The notes below the pieces were generated by a model. That model did not search any database and had not been told where the DNA came from. It saw only the letters and a program-made list of their open reading frames with translations. A stretch of DNA of 64,000 bases from Plectrocnemia conspersa (Eukaryota > Arthropoda > Insecta > Trichoptera > Polycentropodidae). The position numbers and the translations under genes are program-made. Below, piece after piece: positions 9,670 to 22,559 of the stretch; the first letter of the stretch is position 1, and each line of letters opens with the position of its first letter. The stretch is taken from positions 558,001 to 622,000 of the forward strand of contig VTFK01000113.1 in NCBI GenBank assembly GCA_009617715.1, in the 5' to 3' direction.

Positions 9670-12406
9670 TAATCTTTTAATAATACCTGTAATGGATTTG
9701 ATCAATATTTAACGTCAATTTAAAATTTATTTTTATCTCACTATTTTTAATTATATCGAATACATTATTATTAAAACTGAAATTTTAATTTGAGAGACGC
9801 TTCTAAGTAATTTTGTGCGGATACGACTCGATATTTTTCAAAAATTTCTCTAAAAAAATGACATATCATATATGTCAGTTTTTAAGAATTCATTAAATTC
9901 ACATTAAGATAAAGTCAATAATAGTACATTCAAAATTCAGTATATTTATAGTATAGAATTGCGCTATTTGGGGTTATTGTAATAAGATGAAAAATTTGGT
10001 ACGTGAAAATTTATGGGATTATAAATTGTATATAATATGCACTATTGACTGTTAATATTTTGGATTAGTACATAACTATTAAATAATATTTTTTTCTAAC
10101 AACTTCTGCCTCGGATGATCAGCTAACATTTATTGTGTTTTGTAGCTCCCAATAAGTTAAAAATTCAAACATACGTTTAACCGACCGTTCTCACTATAAT
10201 GGACAAGGGACAATTTTACGGCTTTTGAAAAGGGAGAAATAAAACTTCTAGAAAGTCATGAATTAAAATAAAAAATCGTCCCGTCCCTTCATGGTGGTTG
10301 AATGTTTTAACTTCCCATTATTTTATCAAAACTTTCACATGATTAAAAATGGTCACTGATGTTGTTGGAAGAAATATTTAGGTGTTATGTTTTTTCGTTT
10401 CCATCTGAAACGGATTAACAAATTAGGGATCGCAAATGTATCAACTTTTGTATGATTTTATATAAACAAAAAATTCCTTCAATTTTGCATATTAGATACA
10501 ATTTATATTAAGTATTAGAATATAAATATATTGGTCCTACCCGTACACTTTTACTAAGCGTAATTACTTTTTTACATATTATATATATTTTAATTTTAAA
10601 ATCAATAAAACATTTCTTTAAATATATGTTCGTTATATATTATATGGCGTTATTTATATCATATTTACGGAAGTCTAATCATTAATATCTCTGATTTGAG
10701 AATTAATGTTTGTTGCAAATACACATCATACTACAGAAGTAAATCATATCATAAAATGCATGCTATTCAAACAATTAATTGGTACGTATCTATATCATAT
10801 AAAAATATTTAGAGTATTCATAATATGTATTTATAACTATATATCAAATCAATATTTAAATTATATACTGGAAATCATGTACATACGTTACGTTATATCA
10901 TATAATCATAATCAAGTGTATAACACAATATTTAATCAATATCTTTAATATGTAAAATGAAAATAGAGTGCAATTGGCACATTTTTGATCTAAAAATCAA
11001 TGACTGATCTTTGTACTCTATTTTCATTAATTATATTATATTGTATATCGAAACCGCGACATGTATTGCATTAGTATCAAAACAAGTAGCTTGTAAATGT
11101 GTTAGTGGAACATTATCAAATAATCTATATATTATAACAAGTAACAGAAGTATATTAATGATAAGTATATATTGATAATATAACATATATATTTGAAGTG
11201 AAATGTCACAACTATCTAAGAAACGAGTAGCCTGTAAATACATAGTTATGTGTCGTAACGCATCGGGAAGAAAATGCTTTTTAGATTTTCATTTTGACAT
11301 TTGATTATATTTGCGACTCAAAAAATCTGCTTTAAATGTATATTCTAAAACAAAATACCTCCAAATAATCTTGAATGAATGTGAATTACTATTTTATTGA
11401 AAATGACCAAAACATAACGTTTTCAAAAAAAAATAATACAGTGTAACAAAATTCAGAATATATTTTTAGAAATTTTTTTAAAATATTTTCGGAATTTCAA
11501 AGTCATACTCAGCACTCCATATTATATAAAATTACAATCAAAATAGATTTTATTATGCTTGATTTTTTTAATCTTATTTTGGTAAGAATGGCGATTTTAT
11601 GAAAGAATACCCCAATCTTTCTATTATTTATTCATTACCCCCCCAAAGATTTATTTGATGTTTTATTATGTGATATTTGAAGTAGATAGATAAAATATTT
11701 TAAAGCGCCGCCATTAATCAACTCTCGATTTTATGGGAATTCAAAAAAATAGACATTTTAAAAACAATTTAAAACCATTTTGAAATTACGAAGACAAAGT
11801 TTAGATTTCAAAATCAGTAATACTAATATTTGACCCGTAAAATCGAGAGAAACAGATTTTTAGACGAGTCCGAAAAAATAAATCGCTACTTCGAAACCTG
11901 AAAATTTTTATAATTTTGATACATGTTTTTTATACATAGATTTTTTATATGAAAAGTTAGATTAAATGACTGTTTTTTGACTTTATTATCGTTGATTTTA
12001 TATCCTTCGGTGTTGTGTGATTAGTTTTTAAAGCAATTCTTACAGAAATGCATTTATTTATAAAGAAAACTGTACATACGTTAAATCGCCAAGAGTACAT
12101 TGTTCGGACAATTCAATAATTGATAAAAAGTAGTTTGCACATATATGCACAATATATAGAGAATGAATGAGTGAGTGAATGAATTCTAAAAGTATATAAT
12201 CACAAATTTGAGAGTGAAAAAGATGGATGAAATAATAATATATTGCATAGGTTTAGGTATTTATTTGTGTATGTGTGTATATTGTTTTTAAAAATTCACA
12301 TATAAAATATGTTGTTTTAAATTATTTTTTTATTGTTTTTATTACACTGATTTTTCTCAAAGGTTTTATTCGATTTATTCCGAATTCATTATTTATTATT
12401 TATAAG
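9670..12406. other. Intergenic AT-rich DNA with two small inverted repeats
   Basis: No gene seen. Two hairpin-like units stand out. One has arms aatgaaaatagagt at 10956 and actctattttcatt ending at 11028. The other has arms ctctcgattttatggg at 11722-11737 and cccgtaaaatcgagag at 11834-11849, with one mismatch. Both look like short fold-back or MITE remnants. Confidence 0.5.
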
Positions 12407-12591
12407 TAAGGGTCGGATCGCAGATTCTTTTTTTCGGAGAGCGGATGCTTTTTGGTGTTGACTGTGCATAGACTTGCGTTAGTTCTTCGTTCATTACAAT
12501 GTAATTCTAGTAGAAGGTATAAAAGTCTATGCATCGTCAGCACCAAAAATAATTCGTATTCCGAGAGAGAGAATCCGCGGTTCGACCCTTA
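12407..12591. mobile_element. Fold-back MITE, copy 1
   Basis: Nearly the whole 185 bp is palindromic. The left arm starts taagggtcggatcgcagatt and continues with tttttggtgttgac-gtgcatagact. The reverse complement of the right arm starts taagggtcgaaccgcggatt and continues with tttttggtgctgac-atgcatagact. The outermost ta on each side could be a TA target duplication, as in Tc1/mariner-type MITEs, but superfamily assignment is tentative. Confidence 0.75.
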
Positions 12592-12598
12592 TTTTTTA

Positions 12599-12777
12599 TG
12601 ATTGGTTCACAGATTTTTTTTCTTTGAGCGCGGGTGGTTTTTAGTGTTAAGTGTGCATATGCCATTATATCGTTTGCTAGAATTACCACGTATTGAATGA
12701 AGAATTAACGCTGGTCAATGCACAATTATCACTAAAAAACATCCGCGTTCCGAGAAGAAGAATCTGCGATCCAATCA
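12599..12777. mobile_element. Fold-back MITE, copy 2, seven bases after copy 1
   Basis: A second palindrome of the same family. The left arm runs tgattggttcacagatt...gtttttagtgtta-gtgcat. The right arm, reverse-complemented, runs tgattggatcgcagatt...gttttttagtgata-gtgcat. It shares the internal order (cgcagatt, gcgg, ttttagtgtt, gtgcat) with copy 1 but is diverged, so the pair is either an old tandem duplication or a double insertion. Confidence 0.7.
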
Positions 12778-13240
12778 TCTTTTTATTTTATTTTTATTTA
12801 TTTTATTTAGAACATATGCATATATTTATTTACTTTTCCATTACATATATATTATATACACACATACATGGTTTATTAAATTGAAATAATATATTTATAA
12901 TTATTATTTTGACGCATAAAGCGTCTTATCCGTTTTAAGCTCAGCTTTATTAGAATCGTTCAGTTAAACGCGGACAAACCGCGGATAATTAAATAATTTA
13001 TTTTCTTTACCGATTAGTAGTTGCGTATCTATAGCCAAATTAAAAATATCAAATTAATTATCGATTATCAATATTTATTATTTTGATCCGGATTCATCGT
13101 CGTGTGAAGCTTTTGTGAGAAGTCGCCTTCGAAAGATCGTGTACTGACTACAAAGTCATAGCATGCTCGAAAGTAATCTGGGTAGCTCGTCAAAATAGCT
13201 GTATTCATGATTTAGCTTTTAATCATAGTGATCAAAAATA
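12778..13240. other. AT-rich non-coding DNA
   Basis: No gene or repeat recognised apart from a short, slightly GC-richer stretch at 13090-13200. Confidence 0.5.
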
Positions 13241-14570
13241 TTAAGAAAAAGTAGTCTGTAAATATATGCATAGTCAAATATATTTATATTAATAAGTAAT
13301 TTATTTACAAATATGACTTAATACATTAAAATTTAGTTTAAACTTTCAATTACTATTTTTTTTGTTACAAATTCAAGTGTTTTTAATTGGACTTTTAATT
13401 TTTATAATATTTGTTTGAATTTTGAGAACCGTGGATTTTATGTTTTCAATAAGTCGTGTTTGTAAATATACTTAATATCATTTTATTTATTATTAAAAGT
13501 TTTTAATTAAACTTTTATTAATTTAAAATATTTTTTAAAGGTTATTTGTTTATGGTTTAAAAGTCGTGTTTGTAAATACCCGTTTTAAACATAATGCGTA
13601 GATTTGCAAATATTACTTGATTTAAAAAGAGTCGTCTTTGTAAACATATGCTTTATACACAGCGTGTATTTCCAAATGCTACTTATTTAAATTTTATTTT
13701 TATTTTAAAAGTATATTTTTATGGTTTTGTATTTTTTTTTATAATTTAAAAAAATGTCTAATTTTTTTAAAATAAGTCTATTTGTAAATACGCAATGTAA
13801 TATTGTGTACTTATTTGCAAATTGTACTTATTTGATTCTAGAATTTGTTTAAATTGCAAAAGTATTTTTTAAAAGTTTTGTTTCTTATTAATTTATATTA
13901 TAAAATATGTCTAAATTATGGTTTAAATAAGTTGTATTTGTATTTATTATTGCTTATACACAATGTAATATTGTGTATTTATTTACAAATGGTAATTATG
14001 TTATTCTAAAATTTGTTTAAATTTCAAAAGTTTTATTTTATATATATAGTATATATATAATAATATTATTTATCTATAATTTAAAAAAATATGTAAATTA
14101 TATTTTAAATAAGTCATGTTTGTGTATATAATACACAATGTAATATTGTGTATGTATTTGCAAATATGTCTTTTTTTTTATTTTGTTAAAACTTTTTTTT
14201 TAATAAATTAAGTTATTTTTTTAATTTAAAAGTTATTTTATAGACATTCATATTTGTAAATACTTACTTCATTTACTATTGTGTTTGAACTGCAATTTTA
14301 TTTTCAATCAGTAAAACAATTGGTTTATGTTTCTTTATTACTAATTTAATTTGTTCGAATGTCATTGCGTTTATGTTTTAAATTAAAAATTTATATACCA
14401 CAGATGTGGGATATAAATATTTTTATTTTAACATCAATGTATATATGTACATAAAAAAGAACATCTACATCAAACACGTATATTATTGGATTATTAGGAA
14501 TAATTATTGTAAATTTATAAATACATCTTCGAATACGGGTCAAAAAAAAAGTAGGTTGTAAATATTTTAA
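13241..14570 (+). repeat. Degenerate AT-rich tandem repeats
   Basis: The phrase aagtc-tgtttgtaaata recurs at about 13248, 13452, 13561, 13630, 13774, 13928, 14108 and 14548, spaced roughly 70 to 180 bp. From 13790 to 14170 the units also share acacaatgtaatattgtgta, itself an inverted repeat (ACACAAT/ATTGTGT), followed by tttatttgcaaat and long T/A runs. The period is irregular, so this is an old, decayed array. Confidence 0.6.
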
Positions 14571-16560
14571 TGTCGTATTATAATTGTTTGCATTTAAAAT
14601 TTTATTTAAAATGTTTATATTTTCTATTTATAAAAAATTATATTTTACGCTTATGATGATGTATTTATATATAATATTCTTAAATTGTTGTCTATATGTT
14701 AGAATAATAAGTACTTTTAGAACATTAAATACCATTAGGAATAAGTATCTACATTTGCTTTCAATATACTAACTAGATAGTCATTAAGCTATAGGAATAA
14801 TAAATGTGAAGAACAAGTTATTTTTAATGTTAATGGATGTTGCTGTAGTTTTATTGACCGATTTATTGGTATTGAAAATCAAAGGGGTAAAATTGATTTT
14901 GAATACCAATTTATCAAATATAATAATAATAATAAAAAAACACGTTGTTTTATTTAATATAAATATCAAACACAAAAAAAATGAAACATGTAGAATGCAG
15001 CTATTTGAAAAGTAAGTGCTATATGTAAAATGCTTGGGAAAAAAATACAAAATGCTAGAAAACTAGGTAATTAAATGCATGACACTACCATATTATATTT
15101 CTCAGCAACGCTGTGGTTACAGTGTGTTTAAAATAGCTGTGAAGAAACTCGTGGTAAGACATTCGTTGTTTCTGATGGACATAATATTATTGTATTTGTA
15201 CATCAGCAATGCATCTCCTTGCCACAAACAATTGACAAAAGACGGGATCTATTGTAGCGTCGCTATAACCAAAGGAATTTACACTCTTGATTAAAATACA
15301 ATAAATTATTAGGCCAAATACGCGTACCCCAAAATACCGTCATTACAGAATTTACGCATATAAATCAAATAAAATATTTGTCAGAAAATTGGATTTCCAC
15401 TCCATAGCATCCTAATTGATCATAATATTGAAGGAATACACGAAATTAAGGACGTTGATCTTCTTCCTTTTCTTTAATCGGAATAACGAGAACGCTGCTA
15501 TTGAACTTCACTTCTATTTGGCATTTTATAAGTATTTCTTGGACTACTACTTCACTTCTGACTCACATCCAAACATAGCTTGGACTAATCGATACAGAAG
15601 TCTAAAGAAAAGTAGCAGCTTTTACTTTTTACTGATCTTCGAGACGACTTGAAAACTACTACGATGCAGCACCATGATAATCAACGATATAGCATGTACT
15701 ATATTAATTTAATATAAAAATTGTACAAATCTTTCAAACTGTAACTTGAAAATAAATTATGAACCGTTTTAATTCGTAAGAAAAAATAACTGCTTTTGTA
15801 ATTAAAAATAAGCTATGCACGCGCTGGGTGCCAAAAATCGCGAGACTTATATGACGTTGAAATCAAGAAATTCTCTTTTTACTAAATGCACCGAGGAACT
15901 GGGAAAGTGATTATGTTGAAATATAAATAAAAGTATTTACGATATGCACTTTGAAAAGCACAACCAAAATAATTGTTGCGTCTTTCGAAATATCTTAGAT
16001 TTTAAATAAGATTAACTTATACAGTCGCAACCAATAAATAGGACACTAAAGTAAAAAAGGTATCCAAAAGATTTTTTTAATTTAAACTTATTTTAATAAT
16101 AAATAAACGGCAGTTTGAAAGACAAATACCAAAAAAATTAGAAAAAAAGAATTATGAACAAGCAATTTATCACGTGCGACAAAAAAATGTTGTCAACCTT
16201 TGCTCTTGATTAGGAACAATATAAAAATAACCTAATTTTGAAAAGGTATACTTTTACAAAAAAAATCTTATTATTGTAATTCTGTGTTTACAGCAAATTT
16301 TCTAAAATAATGAAGTAACAAAAAAACTTGTGTGTAATACTGCTATAAAAGGTAACATGTTTTGATTTAAGGCAATTAAGATTAAAAATCTGTTGCCTAA
16401 GGCAACACTAAGAATCTATTTAATGAAAATAATACCGCAAGTAACTATTACCATAAAAATATAAATAAAAACTAACTGAAAAGATGGTAAATGTATTCAT
16501 ATACTCATAACGACAAAGAAAGACACGAAATTAAAACCAAAAATATTTTGCTATAACTGG
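14571..16560. other. Intergenic AT-rich DNA, no gene recognised
   Basis: Short frames of about 60-90 codons occur on both strands but none resembles a family. A segment near 15585-15690 has faint similarity to 18330-18470 (agaaaag-agc-gcttt, then gacttgaa-ac), perhaps a diverged dispersed repeat. Confidence 0.45.
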
Positions 16561-16925
16561 GTGGAGTCCCATCTGTGGATGCCGCTTAAATGGACTTCCA
16601 CGGCTGGCTAGTCAAGAGCTTCTGCCCACTGCCTAGAGAAATGCAAGCCGACGGCAGTGGACCCGAACGCCCCAGACGCACGCAAATCCTGCGACGCAAT
16701 ACGGAGACTAAGATGCATCATAAACGGTTTGTCCCGGGGACACCATTCACATGCGGCATTTAATTCCGATAGTCAGCTCTGCGCAGCTGACTACTGGAAT
16801 ACGCAGCAGAACGAAAGTTTCGTTTATATAAAATATATATTTATGTTTTTTCTCTCTGTTTTATTTTTATTTTATAATGTTTTATGTCGCGGCAACTAAA
16901 TTTATTTCAATAAACATTTTTAATA
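16561..16925 (+). repeat. GC-rich block, possible retroelement 3' end or processed transcript relic
   Basis: A sharply bounded less-AT-rich stretch (about 16561-16815), followed by T-rich sequence and an AATAAA at about 16909. It contains the small inverted repeats gtcccggggac and cagctctgcgcagctg. No protein similarity seen. Confidence 0.35.
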
Positions 16926-17460
16926 TCGGGTAGGTGAAACATTTTTTATATCTTAATCGGAACCTTACCACATAAACCTTATATCTATATCTAGATATAC
17001 CTACTTGTAGTACTTATAAAAAAGGAATACCTTTAAAGAGAATAATTATTACTATACAATGGATACAAAACAGTGTTAAAAATACAACCAAAAGCAAGGG
17101 CATTGTTTTATATTACACAAAAAAATAACAATCAATAAAATTTAACTATTGTGATTCAACAAATTCTTCATCATATATTGTATTGCAACCTTGGGATCAC
17201 TATGTAAATTCCATTAAAAAGTGTCATTATAACTATAGTCCTGTGCGCGTTCAGATAAAATAGCGTTTAGTGATATTCCTAAAAATAATATATTACACAA
17301 AAAGCGCGCTATTAATAAAAAATATCTTACATACTTATAAAATAATGTTTCTTTGAGCATGCAATAAAACCAAATTCTATTGTAGAATTTATGCAACGTG
17401 TGCATCAAAATTTTGGCCTTAATCACCACGGACTAAGCAGAAGAGGATTTATGAGATTTA
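16926..17460. other. AT-rich non-coding DNA
   Basis: No gene or repeat recognised. Confidence 0.5.
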
Positions 17461-17464
17461 TATA

Positions 17465-18285
17465 GGTATATTATTATTATTATTTATTTTATTAATTTAT
17501 TTAGCTTAATAGCTAATCTTTACATCTAACAAATTTAGTAAACATATATAAAAAATATATAAAAATACATAACAGAAAGAAAAAATAAAAATATACAATA
17601 ATAAAGACTTAATATTATAATTTATTTCTATATGTACGAAGGTGCTTTTTTTTTATTCCATTTATGAAACCCGTTATATTTTTGCTGTTTCGGATTTCTC
17701 TTGGAAGACTATTATATAAATCAAAACCTCCGTACATAACTCCCCTAGCCGTACTCGTTTTCTTATACTTAATTATCTTTAAATTTTCTCTATTTATAGT
17801 ATTATATTTATGTACATCTTTATTTCTTATTAAATACTTATTAAAATATTCTGGTAACATATTATTTTTTAACTTATATATAAATACTAAAACATTCATA
17901 CTCAATATTTCTTGAACATTCAACCATTCTAATCTATCAATCATAATTTTACAATGTGTTAATCTATTTTTATTTAAGACTACTCTCATTGCCCTATTTT
18001 GTAATTTTTTTGCAACATTTGTTTGTCTAATTTATTTAACATATTTAATAGTGTTGCACAATAATTAAAATGGGGCAATATTATACTATTGTAATTTTTT
18101 TTTTGTATTTATACTTAATATATTTCTTAATCTAGATAATAAACCTATTTTTCTACTAATTTTTTTTAATATGTAATTACAATGTTCTTTAAAATTTAAT
18201 TTTGTATCAACTCCTAAATATTTTATATTATCCACTATTTCTATATATAAGCCATAACGCTGCCTTAAAAAAATCACTTACACTT
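17465..18285 (-). mobile_element. Non-LTR retrotransposon (LINE), 3' fragment of the RT ORF
   Basis: Two adjacent minus-strand frames show the conserved C-terminal part of LINE ORF2 after the polymerase core. The upstream one (18086-18277) has VDNIKYLGVDTKLNFKEH and ISRKIGLLSRLRNILS, the KYLG...H...KI.K.IG.L motif following the RT palm. The downstream one (17615-17989) has the typical end, LNKNRLTH, LNVQEI..MN, LP.YF and YGGFDLYNSLPREIRNS. A frameshift or deletion separates them, so the copy is dead and 5'-truncated. The element's 3' side (17465-17510) is a TAA/TTA-rich tail. It is Jockey/CR1-like in wording; the exact clade is not settled. Confidence 0.8.
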
Positions 18286-21176
18286 CAGCTCCGAATTTGT
18301 ATCCAGCGGAGCTATCGCCAAATCAACACCTTAGAAATCAAGAGAAAAGCTGCCGCTTTCAGTTCGAGCATCAGATCTGGTCCAACAAAGAAGTCACCTT
18401 GAGTTCAACTCTATCAATAGAAAGGATTTGAAGACTTTACGAAGCAGTCCTATGGCACGAACGATACATAACGTATTTACGTATATCATAATATCCACTT
18501 TTTACATAACTTATATGATGGCATTTTAACTATTATTGATATATGGTAAGTGTCAATATTGTACTGATGGGATTTTTCTAATATCTGTCGTAGTGAGTGA
18601 ATCTGGTCTTTCGTGGAGCGGACTGGTACAAACCCGCATGGATATTATAATTAACTGTATACCTGAAATTAAAATGTTATACATTTGAACAGGATTGGTG
18701 AAGTTTTCTTCTGTTAAAAATACAAAATAATGAACGATTTATTTATTGCTATCCATTGAAATAAATGTCACTGATTTAAAAATTTTAAAATCTTTAAAAA
18801 CATCATTATATATGACACTTCTCTTAGATATTTCGGATATGAGTGCATCACAAATAACCATTATGACCATTATACATTTATTACAAATTTTTTTTTAGCA
18901 GAAAAAATATTTAATTTTGAGTTGTTTCTCTAAATTCTAGTTTCCTTGTAGTTTCTATTTTCAGTCAGCAAATTGGAATTATTTCTATTTTGTCGAATTT
19001 ATTCCTAATATCTCAGATAAATTCGGAAAGAGTTTTTAAGAGGTTTGGAAAATACATGATGAGTAACGATTTTGAATTTTAACGTTAGTCGCTTGAATGC
19101 ACTCATCTTGAAATTTTTCTTCTTTTCATTATTACTGCTGTGCCTTCTTGTACAGTTCCGTCTGGGTCTCGTGGAATAAACGCAGTATCCAGGTAATTTG
19201 AAATAAGTTTTAAATTTAAATTTATCAACTTAAGAAAAATATTTTATGTATAAGTAAGATATTATTAATATTGATTAAAAAAATAATGTTTATTTATTAT
19301 ATTTATAATTTTATTATAAAAATAGAATATTGTGTATATATATTATTTAATATTATTTTATTTTTGAAGAATTATTATTTTATAAAAAATAATTTTATCG
19401 CCATCTCTCGACTTTGAATAAAAACAAATTACCAATCAACTAGGAACAATTTATGTTGAAAATAATATTTATAAAAATATAAAATAAATATTTATATATA
19501 ATACATAAAATGTTTATTTATTAATAAAAAAAAATATTTACACTGTTTTGAAATATTTTTTTTATGTTTTCATTTAAATTTACCACCATTGATGCAAAGA
19601 AATCTGACATTCACTTTAATTAATAATCATATGAGGCTTGCATAATATTAAGGGCGAATTCAACAAATGTCCTCTTTTTATTTCATAATACGTATCAAAC
19701 TATAAAGAGTGGTTCTTCCATATAGGCTGCAGGGCTGCAGCCCTCCCAGTATAAAATTAATGTTCCTGCTTAAAATATTTTGTAAAATTAATTAATTAAA
19801 TAGTTAATTATTTTCTTTTAGTATAATATCTTATATAGTACATATTTTAGTTTTATAAAGGAGGTTTCGTTCAATATTTCAACTTTTATTGCTGCAGTCC
19901 ATCCACTATAAATTCTTGTGGACCACCATTGTCATAGTTTATTTAATCTTAATAATTGAAATATCAAATATCTTACCATAACCACTTATTTATTTGTCTT
20001 CTTTAATATTAGAAAATTTGTGTAAATATTGTAACGGTCGGGGATGAATCTGATAATCGATATACTGCGCCTGGGAATCATTTTGTTGCTTAAAATATTC
20101 TATCGTTATTGCCAGAGCAATATACGTACTCATATGAAATATATTATCTTTAGTGTTAATTGCGCAGAAAAGTATTCTCGAAATTAACGTGTATTTTTCC
20201 TCTGGCGGTAAGATTAAACGCCTTTGCCATAATGTATTATATGTACGTGCGTAGATAAAAACCGCGTAAGCTTTTGTGACTTCCTTTCTTGTTGCATAAT
20301 TTTAGAATTTACCGCAATTTGTTTAAAAAAAATAAACATTAGTAACTCTAAAAAATCATAAAGAAAAAAAAATAAACAGTTCAAAAATGTTCTATGACAT
20401 AATTATTAACTAAAGCAATCAAACTAAGCTTAAAACGCTTTTACCTATTGCTAGGATTTACAACTGTCAAAAAAATGTAAAGTACAGATCATTTAATATA
20501 CACACCAAACATTTTAATACAAACCTTTTATTTTAACTACTGACCGTCCATATTAATATTGAACACATAAATACGAGATATTTCTTTATATCGACTGTCA
20601 AAATAATACTAATAATTCGATATCGATTATTTGCAATATATATTGACCATTCAATATAAATTCTGACTATTTAATATCTATACAGATTTGATACTGATCA
20701 AATTTGACAAAAATACTATATTTATTCTCAACGCTTAACGATTTGATGTTAAACTAATGTGCAGCAAATACAAATTATAGGGTATGTTACTGTTATAATA
20801 TTCGGTCTCGCTAAAGTGAAAAAACGCAATAAATAAGCAGCTGTCACTCGGATTCGGATTGGAACTTGGAACTGTTGGGAAACCAGCTTTAATTTTGTTC
20901 GAGATACATTGGTGCTATCTACGCATGAGGTAATGTGAGGTGCTTACAAAATATGTAACTTTCGGATAAATCGTGTATTTTAACCCTTTAAACGCCAGTG
21001 ACTTTTTTGTGAGTAGATAGTTATTTCTCTTCAGGCGTCTGTATCACTTACTTTAAATAAATATAAAATACTTGGTTTACTAAATAATAATGGTAGTATA
21101 TTAATCATTAATAATTAATAACAAATATTTTTAACAAAATAATATGAAATATCTGACATTTTGCAACATCAGTATT
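18286..21176. other. Intergenic AT-rich DNA
   Basis: No gene seen. At 20983-21005 the sequence TTAACCCTTTAAACGCCAG looks like the end of a piggyBac-type non-autonomous element (TTAA target plus CCC start), but I find no clear partner end. At 20913-20937 a short piece resembles the end of the CCCGG repeat family (ctatctacgcatg). Confidence 0.45.
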
Positions 21177-21275
21177 ATCAAGCGATTTGAGACGAGTGGG
21201 TCGAAGACGATCAAGCGATTCGAGATGAGAGAGTCACGGATGATCAACCGATTCAAGACGGCAGGCAACCAGACC
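21177..21275 (+). repeat. 33-bp tandem repeat, three copies
   Basis: Three consecutive 33-bp units start at 21177, 21210 and 21243, each beginning atcaa-cgattc/tgaga. 33 bp is 11 codons, and both strands are open across the block. The plus strand gives IKRFETSGSKT, IKRFEMRESRM, INRFKTAGNQT in a 68-codon frame (21144-21350). I cannot say whether it is translated. The following bases have the look of a retroelement leader, but this is only an impression. Confidence 0.7.
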
Positions 21276-22559
21276 GAGACCGAGAACACAAAAACACGAG
21301 AGACCCCTCGCAGATCATTCAAAGGATATAACTACTCCAAGAGCACTTAGTCTACGAACTCGACACTATTTCGCTGCGATTAATTGTACAACTTAACTGA
21401 ATACACTATTTTTGCCGTTGACAATCTATACACAGATATTTCTACTTGAAAAACAACAGCAATAACTGCGCGTGTTTTCGTGCAAGACATTACTTTTGTA
21501 AATTTAAAATAAACATAAATGTATTGGAAATATAATAGGCACCCTATTGTATCCATGTATGCGCTGAGTGACGGGCGTTACGGTTTTTTTTTTATCGAGA
21601 AAGTCGCTTGACGCGTTTTATTTTCATAATACAATTCAGAACAATATTTGAAAAAAAAAAATCACGGAGCCTCGTTGCCTTGCTCGCTTTGCCCTAACAC
21701 CGAGCTGATTTTGTTTATAAATGAACATGCAATACGTGACGTAAACTGCGTAATATCGGAATTCTGACGCCGGAACCTAGCAGAATCGCCACGAGGCTCC
21801 TCAATAATCACAATTCACTAACGAATTCCAATCGAAGACTCGAGGAGAAAAAGTAAATCGATTCGAGAAAACTCGCGCCAGTGATTGACGAATTTCTGGT
21901 CAGCTGATCTGTCCGTTCATGTGCATCCATTCAATAAGTTTTTTTCCATCTATGGTTCCTAGAAATTCATCCCGTTATCACATTTTGTTATTGGTCATCG
22001 GTAAAATCATCCCATAAATATATTTTATATTTAAGGAATGATTTTTCAACTAAACGTTTCCTAGAAATTCTATTCCATTGTTCTTTTACTATATAAACTT
22101 TCATTATCGCGTTGAACAGATCAGGCATCGATTCACTTACTCGGTGTTAGAAACAGAGTAACGATGCTGTACTTTTAAAAACGAGCGTGTTTTATATATT
22201 TTTTAAAATTCATTGTTTAATATTGCTCGAAATTAACCGAGGATAAGTAAATGGCGCCCTCCTTTGGAGTTGTATAATATGGGATTTAATAGTTTTTGAG
22301 GGCGCAATTACTATTGTAGTTCTAGTCAGTTTTATATAAAGGTGATCCAACTTCAATTTCCGATTTTTTTCCGAGCCTGTTCAGCTATTATTTTTTAAAA
22401 TGGTAGCTATTAAAAAAACGAGTTCTTAACATTGTTAAAAAATGTACTTCTGTATTCACGTTAATCTACTTGATTCTGATTTTTTATAAAAACTATACTT
22501 ATGCTTATTTTTTTATAATTTTTTGATGATATCTTTTTGACGTATATTTATCGCCTCTT
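21276..22559. other. Intergenic DNA upstream of the ZAD gene
   Basis: No gene recognised. The sequence becomes less AT-rich between 21550 and 21900 and again from 22560. Confidence 0.5.

Noticed and set aside
16021..16060. Tc1-like terminal repeat (acagtcgcaacc...)
   Set aside because: Looks like a transposon end, but no matching opposite end or transposase fragment was found nearby.
19720..19930. hAT-like MITE around gctgcagggctgcagccctccc
   Set aside because: Suggestive words near 19727 and 19890 but no clean TIRs or target duplication.
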